57,370 nucleotides of DNA from Bacteroidaceae bacterium (GTDB lineage: Bacteria; Bacteroidota; Bacteroidia; Bacteroidales; Barnesiellaceae_A): NCBI GenBank assembly GCA_017555825.1, contig JAFZFQ010000009.1, positions 1-57,370 on the forward strand, read 5' to 3'. Positions 50,630 through 57,370 of the stretch are shown one piece after another. Numbering within the stretch: position 1 is the first letter of the stretch; each line of letters opens with the position of its first letter. The notes under the pieces were generated by a model. That model was not told the origin of the DNA. It was given only the letters and a program-made list of their open reading frames with translations, and ran no database searches. The translations under genes and the position numbers were made by a program.

Positions 50630-51685
50630 TTAATATCTACCTACAACCTGATAGCCTACACCTCCATACATATTTACTTCATAGTAATAATAGCCATTGA
50701 AGTAATAGGCCGGATAACCATTGTAGTATACATAGCTTACACCATAGTTGGGCAAGTAGGGAACTATCATACCTATTTGGGGAGATATTACCTCATAATA
50801 TGTACCCTTGTTGTAGAAATATGTTCCATCGTAATAGTAATAGAATCTATTATTGAATACGATTGTTTCATAACCGATGGGCAAGGAGCTCATGAGCAAG
50901 CCATAAGGAGCTGTCACAACCTCATATACACCATTTATCAAAGCATGGAAACAGCAATCATAGAAGTAATATACCATACCACCTACAGTGTAATAGGGCA
51001 CATGGGGTGGTGGCGGTGTATTGAAACGATAATCGTGAGGACATCCATGACCATGAGGAGGAGGTACCACATGATAGCCGTGAGGCGGTCTCGGGTTGGG
51101 GTGATAGCCATGAGGAGGAGGCGTGTGATGGTCGTATTGGGGATGAGGACCTCCGGGGTGATGACCGGCTTTATTGGGCACATCGTGATGGTCGGGGCCA
51201 TTATGACCTGGATTGTGTGCCGGCGGATTATTGTGAGAACCATTTCCTCCACGATTGCCTCCGGGCTGATTGTGATTGCCGGGAGCTTGCGATGATGAAG
51301 AAGAAGGACGCTCTCGCTCCTCAACAGTAGCTTTGCTGCTGGGAGGTCTTTGGTTTCTATTGGCCTCACTGTTTACACGTGGTTGACTCGATTGTGAGGG
51401 TGTAGTCTCCTTTTTGGGCTGAGCCGATTGTGTTCGGGCAGGTGTAGCTTGTTGGCTACGCTGTGTCGACTGACTTTGTCTTGTCGCTGTAGACTCTTGC
51501 TTGCGCTCGGGAGCCTTAGTAGTCTGACGAGCCGATGAAGAGGCTTTCGACTGGCTACTTGCTGAGCGACTGCTCGATGTAGTAGTTCTCTCTCTACTAC
51601 CGGCTTGTCGTTGTGCATCGACTGTGGCAACAGTAGCTATAGCCAATACCAGTGTCAGGCATAATGTTAATATTCTTTGTCTCAT
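50630..51685 (-). CDS. DUF6515 family exported protein with low-complexity His/Pro/Ser region
   Basis: A 351-residue protein with a signal peptide (1-24). Residues about 25-130 are Ser/Thr/Gln/Arg rich, and about 135-210 are His/Pro/Gly rich (HHTPPPHGYHPNPRPPHGYH). The Tyr-rich C-terminal domain matches DUF6515: RFYYYYDGTYFYNKGTYYEV, then SPQIGMIVPYLPNYG. The His-rich part may bind metals. Function unknown. Confidence 0.82.
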   Translation of the reverse strand: MRQRILTLCLTLVLAIATVATVDAQRQAGSRERTTTSSSRSASSQSKASSSARQTTKAPERKQESTATRQSQSTQRSQQATPARTQSAQPKKETTPSQSSQPRVNSEANRNQRPPSSKATVEERERPSSSSSQAPGNHNQPGGNRGGNGSHNNPPAHNPGHNGPDHHDVPNKAGHHPGGPHPQYDHHTPPPHGYHPNPRPPHGYHVVPPPHGHGCPHDYRFNTPPPPHVPYYTVGGMVYYFYDCCFHALINGVYEVVTAPYGLLMSSLPIGYETIVFNNRFYYYYDGTYFYNKGTYYEVISPQIGMIVPYLPNYGVSYVYYNGYPAYYFNGYYYYEVNMYGGVGYQVVGRY

Positions 51686-51773
51686 AATTCACTAAATATT
51701 ATATATTGTGTATTGTGTTTATCTTTATGACGAACGACAACACAAATGGTTTAATGCAACCTATCTTATGAAT

Positions 51774-51812
51774 AGAGAGATTGCTCCAATAACTCTTGAA
51801 GCAATCTCTCTT
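51774..51812 (-). terminator. Hairpin downstream of frr
   Basis: AGAGAGATTGCT and AGCAATCTCTCT form a 12-bp stem between the frr end and the DUF6515 gene. It can work in either direction. Confidence 0.8.
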
Positions 51813-51837
51813 TTATCTTATTACTACAAAAAGATTC

Positions 51838-52398
51838 TTACACAGTAAGTATCTCTTTCTCCTTGGCAGCAAAAATCTCGTCAAGACGCTTCATCATCTT
51901 ATCATGGAGCTTTTGAACAGCAGCCTCACCATCTTTCGATACGTCTTCGGGCATACCGTTTTTCACAGCTTTTTTCAAGCCTTCGATAGCATCACGACGG
52001 GCGTTACGAATACTTACCTTGGCATTCTCAACCTCATTTTTCGATTGCTTTACGAGTGCTTTACGACGCTCCTCGGTCAAAGGAGGAATAGACAAGCGTA
52101 TAACTTCACCATTGTTTTCGGGCATGATACCCAACTCTGAGTCGATAATGGCTTTTTCGATTACACGGAACATGGCCTTCTCCCAGGGAGTAATAACGAT
52201 AGTACGAGCATCGGGTACTTGCACATTGGCAGCACCACTGATGGGCATCATCGAGCCATAATAGTCTACACGAATATTATCGAGCAACTTGGGGCTGGCC
52301 TTACCGGCACGGATGTGAGCCAATGTTTCGTCAAGAAATTCTACGGTGTGCACCATTTTACTCTCGGCTGCATCGAGATAAGTTTTTACATCTTCCAT
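51838..52398 (-). CDS. frr: Ribosome recycling factor
   Basis: A 186-residue RRF that splits post-termination ribosomes with EF-G. Motifs are [52 protein letters not shown] and VRNARR-like [15 protein letters not shown]. It follows pyrH by 23 bp, the usual bacterial order. Confidence 0.97.
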   Translation of the reverse strand: MEDVKTYLDAAESKMVHTVEFLDETLAHIRAGKASPKLLDNIRVDYYGSMMPISGAANVQVPDARTIVITPWEKAMFRVIEKAIIDSELGIMPENNGEVIRLSIPPLTEERRKALVKQSKNEVENAKVSIRNARRDAIEGLKKAVKNGMPEDVSKDGEAAVQKLHDKMMKRLDEIFAAKEKEILTV

Positions 52399-52421
52399 AA
52401 TTCTATTTTTTATTTGTTTTT

Positions 52422-53132
52422 TTAATATACGTATGTGCCTATTCCCTCGCCCGACATCACCTTCTTGAGGTTACCTACGGTATCCATGTCAAACACAATA
52501 ATAGGCAGATTATTCTCTTTACACAATGTTGTTGCTGTGAGATCCATCACCTTGAGACCTCGAGTATATATCTCATCGTAGCTGATGCTATCGAACTTGG
52601 TCGCAGTGGGATCCTTCTCGGGGTCGGCTGTATAAATACCATCGACACGTGTACCCTTCAACATTACATCGGCCTCTATTTCTATACCTCGCAATGCCGA
52701 ACCGGTGTCGGTCGTAAAGAAAGGATTGCCTGTACCGCACGACATGATGGCAATCTCGCCACGTTGCATAGCCTCGATGGCACGCCACTTGCTATAGTGC
52801 TCGCCTATGGGGTGCATATCGATTGCGGTAAATACGCGAGCCTTTTGACCTATAGCCTCAAGAGCCGAGCTCAACGCCAAGCTGTTGATAACTGTGGCCA
52901 ACATGCCCATTTGGTCGCCTTTCACACGGTCGAAACCTTTGGTTGCTCCGCTCAAACCTCTGAATATATTACCGCCACCGATCACTATGCCTATCTCTAT
53001 ACCCATATCGGCAATTTCTTTGATTTGGGTAGCATACTCACCGGCACGCTTGGGATCTATTCCATATTGTTGTTCGCCCATGAGCGATTCACCGCTCAAT
53101 TTGAGCAAGATACGTTTGAATTTTCTCTCCAT
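52422..53132 (-). CDS. pyrH: UMP kinase
   Basis: A 236-residue amino-acid-kinase-fold UMP kinase, UMP to UDP. Motifs are [25 protein letters not shown] and [17 protein letters not shown]. The start is ATG 53132 (MERKFKRI); the frame continues to 53177 but that extension is not family-like. Operon with frr. Confidence 0.96.
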   Translation of the reverse strand: MERKFKRILLKLSGESLMGEQQYGIDPKRAGEYATQIKEIADMGIEIGIVIGGGNIFRGLSGATKGFDRVKGDQMGMLATVINSLALSSALEAIGQKARVFTAIDMHPIGEHYSKWRAIEAMQRGEIAIMSCGTGNPFFTTDTGSALRGIEIEADVMLKGTRVDGIYTADPEKDPTATKFDSISYDEIYTRGLKVMDLTATTLCKENNLPIIVFDMDTVGNLKKVMSGEGIGTYVY

Positions 53133-53354
53133 ACCAATTATAGATTTATTAGTACAAATATAGTAAGTATTGGGCACAATATAAAATCAGTCTTGCTATT
53201 TTGCAACAAATGTAGCATTTATTCGCGCCTTAGCGCAAATATACAACCGAATAGCTCAACGATGCAAATAAATTGTAGGTTTTGTAACTTTAGCCTTTTT
53301 TATTTTTTCTATACCTATATATTTGTCTTGGCTCTATGTTATAAATAACAAAAT

Positions 53355-53388
53355 TTTGTGTGGTTATATGATTTTAATACTACCTTTG
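53355..53388 (+). promoter_or_regulatory. Promoter of the TPR-like exported protein gene
   Basis: TTTG (53355-53358) and TACCTTTG (53381-53388), 22 bp apart, precede the ATG at 53415. Confidence 0.65.
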
Positions 53389-53414
53389 CACATATACAGC
53401 TCAATATAAAGGTT

Positions 53415-54287
53415 ATGAAAAAGTTTATATATACACTGCTTTTACTCTCTGTGGCTCTTCCCTCTTTGGCTACAAGCTATGAGAGACGATTGGCACGTAT
53501 GAACGACCACTTTGACCACGCCGAGTGGACCGAAGTATTGCAAGAGACTAAAAAGATGGTCGACCTCAAACCTACCGACGTAGAGCCTTACTCGGCTGCA
53601 TTGGTGGCTGCACAGTTTCTAAACGATATCGAAACCGAAAATAAGTATTTGAAACTCTCGCAAAACAACCGTGTGCATATAGACTCATTACTACAACATG
53701 TATACATACGCACAAGGCTCATCCACAACGCTCCGGTGTACGAAAAACTCTTGCTCAACCTCAAGGCCAACAACCGCTGGTTGGCTCGTGTGTTCAACAT
53801 ATATTTGCTCGACTACTACAACTTTGCTCGCAAGACACAAGAGACTATAAACGTTGCCAACGAGCTGCTGGTAGCTACCCCCGACAACATACGATTTAAG
53901 AAAATAAAGGCCAATGCTCTCTTCTACCAAGGCGATGAGAGAGAGGCGGTAGAACTATATGAGAATATCTTGCAGAGAGACTCTACCGACTACGAAACAC
54001 TGACTTTCTTGGGTGCATACTACACAACATACGACCTCTTGGCAATAAGCGAAATAGACTCTCTATATATCAATGACGCACACCCCATCGACTCGGTATA
54101 CAGCGCACACAAACAACAGATTATAGACAACCGCATTGCACGCACAATTGCAATGCTACGCATGGCACAAGAGATGCAACCGTCCGAGCACTTGAGCAAT
54201 CAGATAAAACAGCTATCGGAAATAACCAGCCTGCTACCAACCCATCCCGAGAAACGAAAAGCCGGTAAAAACAAGGCTACTAAATAA
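53415..54287 (+). CDS. Exported TPR-like protein
   Basis: A 290-residue protein with a signal peptide (1-19, ending PSLATS). The rest is helical and TPR-like: FDHAEWTEVLQETKKMVDLK, KANALFYQGDEREAVELYEN and ILQRDSTDYETLTFLGAYYT. It has a basic tail (KRKAGKNKATK). The start at 53415 agrees with the promoter. Its end overlaps the converging birA by 8 bp. Partner unknown. Confidence 0.75.
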   Translation: MKKFIYTLLLLSVALPSLATSYERRLARMNDHFDHAEWTEVLQETKKMVDLKPTDVEPYSAALVAAQFLNDIETENKYLKLSQNNRVHIDSLLQHVYIRTRLIHNAPVYEKLLLNLKANNRWLARVFNIYLLDYYNFARKTQETINVANELLVATPDNIRFKKIKANALFYQGDEREAVELYENILQRDSTDYETLTFLGAYYTTYDLLAISEIDSLYINDAHPIDSVYSAHKQQIIDNRIARTIAMLRMAQEMQPSEHLSNQIKQLSEITSLLPTHPEKRKAGKNKATK

Positions 54288-55020
54288 CAAAGGCAACCTC
54301 CTTGAAGGCATATTGACGCACACGACCATCGGTGTCGCACAACACCAAAAATCCCTCGGGTAGCACTTCTTGTATCTTGGCCGAAAACTCACCTTCGGCA
54401 TCGCGATAGGTATAGAAGCCATCTTTGCGATAGAGCGCCAAGGCATACTCGCTTTGCAACACCGCCCGATTATTTATACACTGAGCATAGCGATGTGTAG
54501 TAGCCTCCAACACCTCGTCAAGTATCTTATCGAGATTATACTCCTCACCTGTAATCTGTCTCAACGATATAGGATTGGGGGCATCGCTCAGAAATTGTTG
54601 CTGGTTGATATTGAGACCTATACCTACAATTGTGCGAGAGATATTCATTCCCGACAAGTGATGTTCGATGAGAATTCCTGCTATTTTGCTATCACGATAA
54701 TATATATCGTTGGGCCATTTGACACTAAACCCCTCGGCATATCTCGACAAGACATCAACAACAGCCAATGCCACGGCCTGCGACAAGACAAACTGCTCGC
54801 GCGCGGCTACACTTTCGGGACGCAGCAGATAGCTGAACGTAAGATTCATACCCGGCTCGGCCTCCCACGAATTACCTCGCTGTCCACGACCGGCCGATTG
54901 TGTATGTGTAATAACCACACACCCCTCTTGCTGTGAAGTCTCCACATCCAGGTTATCGAGATAAGTATTGGTCGAGCGAGTCTCTTGTAGTCTTATAATA
55001 TGCCATTCCATTTTTTCCAT
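54280..55020 (-). CDS. birA: Biotin-[acetyl-CoA-carboxylase] ligase
   Basis: A 246-residue biotin protein ligase. Motifs are THTQSAGRGQRGNSWEAEPG (biotinyl-AMP loop), VKWPNDIYYRDSKIAGILIE and VGIGLNINQQQF. It has no N-terminal helix-turn-helix, so it is the class I enzyme and not a repressor. The start may be 55020 or 55011 (MEWHI); both overlap the end of the yjbR-like gene slightly. Confidence 0.93.
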   Translation of the reverse strand: MEKMEWHIIRLQETRSTNTYLDNLDVETSQQEGCVVITHTQSAGRGQRGNSWEAEPGMNLTFSYLLRPESVAAREQFVLSQAVALAVVDVLSRYAEGFSVKWPNDIYYRDSKIAGILIEHHLSGMNISRTIVGIGLNINQQQFLSDAPNPISLRQITGEEYNLDKILDEVLEATTHRYAQCINNRAVLQSEYALALYRKDGFYTYRDAEGEFSAKIQEVLPEGFLVLCDTDGRVRQYAFKEVAFVI

Positions 55021-55382
55021 TCGTCAAGTAGTTTGTTAATCTTTTCTCGTTGCAGGCGGTTGAACTTTTTCACCACCTCGCAATAGGAGTGCAATACCCA
55101 TCCTTTTACCACATCATCGGGTAGACGATTGGTTACACTCACCGTGTTCCAATGCCTCTTGTTGCAATGAAATCCTGGCTCTACCTCGGCATAAGCATCG
55201 CGCAACTCCAGAGCATAATCCGGATCACATTTTACATTAAATCGCAATCCCGGATAGTCGAGGCCCAGGAAAAGAAATATCTTACCTTCGACCTTAAACA
55301 CCAAAGTTGTATCGTCAAATGGTAGACACTCGGTAGCCAATGGCAACGATAAACAATAGTCGCGCAACGCCTCTATATCCAT
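54993..55382 (-). CDS. MmcQ/YjbR family protein
   Basis: A 129-residue protein of the MmcQ/YjbR (CyaY-like fold) family. Motifs are MDIEALRDYCLSLPLATECL, FDDTTLVFKVEGKIFLFLGL and GWVLHSYCEVVKKF. Some members bind DNA, but the role is unclear. It lies between yraN (4 bp) and birA (overlap). Confidence 0.9.
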   Translation of the reverse strand: MDIEALRDYCLSLPLATECLPFDDTTLVFKVEGKIFLFLGLDYPGLRFNVKCDPDYALELRDAYAEVEPGFHCNKRHWNTVSVTNRLPDDVVKGWVLHSYCEVVKKFNRLQREKINKLLDEWKKWNGIL

Positions 55383-55386
55383 ATTA

Positions 55387-55755
55387 TCAATAGTTTAGTG
55401 GTGCCAAGAAAGCATCCTCTATATGTTCTATCTCGTAAGGAGGCTCCTTGCCCACAATAGAGATTACATCAAAACGCACCTCCATATCAAGGTCAAACAT
55501 ACGCATATATGCATCGGTAGCACGCACTATATTGCGTATTTTCTTTTCGGTCACAGCCTCCTCGGGATATGCAAAGTCGACACTACTACGAGTCTTCACC
55601 TCGACAATAACAATAGTAGCATCGCGATAGGCTACAATGTCAAGCTCATACTTGCCACTCACCCAGTTTATTTCGCGAATGACATAGCCCCGACTTATCA
55701 AATATTCGGCAGCATACTCCTCGCCGCTTTTACCCAATAGGTTGTGTTGCGCCAT
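55387..55755 (-). CDS. YraN family (UPF0102) nuclease-like protein
   Basis: A 122-residue protein from ATG 55755 (MAQHNLLGKSGEEYAAEYL). The endonuclease-like core is NWVSGKYELDIVAYRDATIV then IVEVKTRSSVDF, a PD-(D/E)xK arrangement. The longer frame to 55800 is not family-like. First gene of a three-gene set with yjbR and birA. Confidence 0.9.
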   Translation of the reverse strand: MAQHNLLGKSGEEYAAEYLISRGYVIREINWVSGKYELDIVAYRDATIVIVEVKTRSSVDFAYPEEAVTEKKIRNIVRATDAYMRMFDLDMEVRFDVISIVGKEPPYEIEHIEDAFLAPLNY

Positions 55756-55859
55756 GACTATACATATATTTATAGTTGCAAATGTACAAAATTGGCACAA
55801 AAGTTGATTTTGAAAAACAGATTTATTTACTTTGTAGTATCAACACGCCAAATCTCGTA

Positions 55860-56573
55860 ATGATGAATGCAAATAAAAACACCGTCATAGCAGCCTCAAT
55901 CATCGCATTGGGACTTTTCTTCATGGGGCTGAGCGTAAAAAGTGGCCTCGAAAACAGCTTGAAAGATGAACGCATAGTATCGGTGCGCGGACTATCGGAA
56001 CGCACTGTACCGGCCGACAAAGTGGTGTGGCCCTTGGTATACAAAGAGGTGGGCAACGACCTTGCTACGCTCAGCAAAGAGGTCGGACTCAAAAACAAAA
56101 TTATCGTCGATTACCTCAAATCAAAAGGTATTACCGACGAGGAAATATCTATAGCCTCGCCCGAAATTATCGACCTGCAGGCCGAGCGATATGTGAGCCA
56201 AAACGTAATATACCGCTACAACCTCACATCGGTCATCACAGTTTCGTCGCAACAAGTAGATCTCGTACGCAACCTCATTAGCGCACAAGGTGAGCTACTT
56301 GACAAAGGTATCGCCATCGTTTCGGGCGAATACGACACACAGGTAAACTACCTCTTTACAGGTCTCAACGACCTCAAGCCCGATATGATAGCCGAGGCCA
56401 CTCGCAACGCTCGCGAAGCCGCCGAACAGTTTGCCAGCGACTCCGATAGTAAATTGGGCAAGATAAAAACTGCGACACAAGGACAGTTCTCTATAAGTGA
56501 CCGTGACCAATACACTCCTTACCTCAAGAACGTCCGTGTTGTTACATCGGTAGTATATTACCTCAAAGACTGA
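55860..56573 (+). CDS. SIMPL domain (DUF541) protein
   Basis: A 237-residue protein from ATG 55860 or 55863. An N-terminal membrane helix (about 8-30, TVIAASIIALGLFFMGLSVK) is followed by the SIMPL domain: VSVRGLSERTVPADKVVWPL, then LVRNLISAQGELLDKGIAIV, and the ending KNVRVVTSVVYYLKD. The family is envelope-located with no fixed function. It lies 9 bp before the next gene. Confidence 0.9.
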   Translation: MMNANKNTVIAASIIALGLFFMGLSVKSGLENSLKDERIVSVRGLSERTVPADKVVWPLVYKEVGNDLATLSKEVGLKNKIIVDYLKSKGITDEEISIASPEIIDLQAERYVSQNVIYRYNLTSVITVSSQQVDLVRNLISAQGELLDKGIAIVSGEYDTQVNYLFTGLNDLKPDMIAEATRNAREAAEQFASDSDSKLGKIKTATQGQFSISDRDQYTPYLKNVRVVTSVVYYLKD

Positions 56574-56582
56574 TTGCAAACA

Positions 56583-57104
56583 ATGAAGAAGAACAAAAAC
56601 ATACCCGCAGCACTCGACCGACTACGCAAGATAGTAAGCGAAATGGGATTTGAGTGCGAAGTTATAGACAAAGAGAATCTCTTTGTTTTTGAAGCAACCA
56701 TTGATACCGACGATGGCGATACACTCAGTATCAACATAAATGTAACCGAGAATGGCGAAAACCACCTTATAGGCGACGGTAACTACATCGCACTGGAAGT
56801 ATTTATACCATGCGAAGCTGAAACGATAGAAGAGGAGATGGAACTCTCATACTACATTATGGAACTCATCACCCATGTCGATCTCAGCACCATACAATAC
56901 GTACCACAAACCAAGCAAATACTCATTTCGCGCGTAGAATGCATCAACGAAGGCATCAGCGACGACTTTATCGTCAATCACATTCTGGCTCCCTGTATCA
57001 ACGAATTTCTCTATATATTCTACCTTATCGAAAGCCGAGCTCCACAAGCTTCCCCTGAAATAGAAGAGACACCCAAGCCTAACAAGAAGCAATATTTAAA
57101 CTGA
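56583..57104 (+). CDS. Hypothetical protein, possibly YbjN-like fold
   Basis: A 173-residue acidic soluble protein. Helix-strand pattern: IPAALDRLRKIVSEMGFECE, VIDKENLFVFEATIDTDDGD, and IAPCINEF-like ILAPCINEFLYIFYL near the end. The layout recalls YbjN or secretion-chaperone folds, but I do not recognise the family. The start at 56583 (MKKNKN) is 9 bp after the SIMPL stop, so the two are co-transcribed. Confidence 0.6.
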   Translation: MKKNKNIPAALDRLRKIVSEMGFECEVIDKENLFVFEATIDTDDGDTLSININVTENGENHLIGDGNYIALEVFIPCEAETIEEEMELSYYIMELITHVDLSTIQYVPQTKQILISRVECINEGISDDFIVNHILAPCINEFLYIFYLIESRAPQASPEIEETPKPNKKQYLN

Positions 57105-57120
57105 AAGTAATATAAACTAC

Positions 57121-57164
57121 AACCCCATCCACCGCCATAGGCAAGTAGTGGATGGGGTATTTTT
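57121..57164 (+). terminator. Terminator after the SIMPL/hypothetical operon
   Basis: ACCCCATCCAC and GTGGATGGGGT form an 11-bp stem with a 14-nt loop, followed by ATTTTTGTG. Confidence 0.88.
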
Positions 57165-57225
57165 GTGAGTCATATCATAAAGGGGGAGCGAGGCAGGCAT
57201 GTTTGCCCACTCTACTGTGGTATGT

Positions 57226-57268
57226 ATATAAAAAACATCGCCCCGGCAACTTTCGTTGTCAGGGCGAT
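57226..57268 (-). terminator. rRNA operon terminator
   Basis: Read leftward, CGCCCTGACAAC and GTTGCCGGGGCG pair around a GAAA loop and are followed by TTTTTTATAT, just beyond the 5S 3' end. Confidence 0.85.
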
Positions 57269-57271
57269 TTA

Positions 57272-57370
57272 AGTGGCGGCTGCCTACTCTCCCACTTGCG
57301 CAGTACCATTGGCGTGACCGGGCTTAACTTCTCTGTTCGGGATGGGAAGAGGTGGATCCCCGGTGCTATA
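57272..57370 (-). rRNA. rrf: 5S rRNA (partial, runs off the right edge)
   Basis: On the minus strand the sequence ends in GGGAGAGTAGGCAGCCGCCA and contains AGAAGTTAAGCCCGG and the conserved GCGCAAGTGGGAG region, the usual 3' parts of a 5S rRNA. About 99 nt are inside the window. It marks the end of an rRNA operon that continues to the right. Confidence 0.93.

Overview
The window comes from a Bacteroidales-type chromosome; I would not go below order. Evidence is the set of TTTG-N19-TAnnTTTG promoters, TamL-type outer-membrane lipoproteins, a GldD homologue, a BtuB/BtuG vitamin B12 locus behind a cobalamin riboswitch, DUF6515/DUF6340/PCMD proteins and a BspA-like LRR protein with a T9SS-like tail.

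Left edge (1-625): a tspO gene running off the window and, upstream of it, a strong leftward terminator. Positions 626-18097: a complete integrative element of about 17.5 kb inserted at the 3' end of tRNA-Leu. Its ends are marked by the direct repeat GTACCC (626-631 and 18092-18097). The crossover lies inside the reading frame of the element's own large serine recombinase. The last 40 codons of that gene sit alone at the left end (626-748), and the copy at the right end has been given a new tail read from the antisense of tRNA-Leu and tRNA-Gly. The terminator at 590-625 is best read as the original tRNA-Leu terminator, now 17 kb away; a perfect hairpin inside the recombinase frame (18060-18089) replaces it.

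Element contents, left to right: a NUMOD3-like small protein and a Rep_trans/MOBT-like initiator (+ strand); then a long leftward cluster, given here in transcription order: AbiEi/AbiEii toxin-antitoxin, a decayed small gene, a small wHTH-like membrane protein, a trypco2-like protein with a probable frameshift, a membrane coiled-coil protein, and a type III restriction-modification operon in which mod and res are separated by a membrane TPR protein, an AlbA_2/ATPase transcription-factor-like protein and a DUF2971 protein. A divergent XRE regulator, two small proteins, a small resolvase, a possible pseudoknot leader, a 59-aa ORF and the large recombinase complete it. It is a compact defence island whose ends can be read to the base.

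Right of the element (18098-57370) is ordinary chromosome: tRNA-Leu and tRNA-Gly; a DUF2807 protein under a perfect inverted repeat; a glutaminyl cyclase/SufE/LOG/adenosyltransferase operon; LD-carboxypeptidase and PCMD protein; dapA; the riboswitch-controlled btuB-btuG-lipoprotein operon; an AsmA-like protein; tamB-tamL; a PepSY-like protein; acyl-ACP thioesterase; a second TamL-like protein; tRNA-Arg; trmB; the LRR protein; a LexA-like S24 regulator with its operator; CDGSH protein; gldD and a phosphopantetheinyl transferase; ferredoxin; frr and pyrH; birA, yjbR and yraN; a SIMPL protein; and the 3' end of an rRNA operon (5S) at the right edge.
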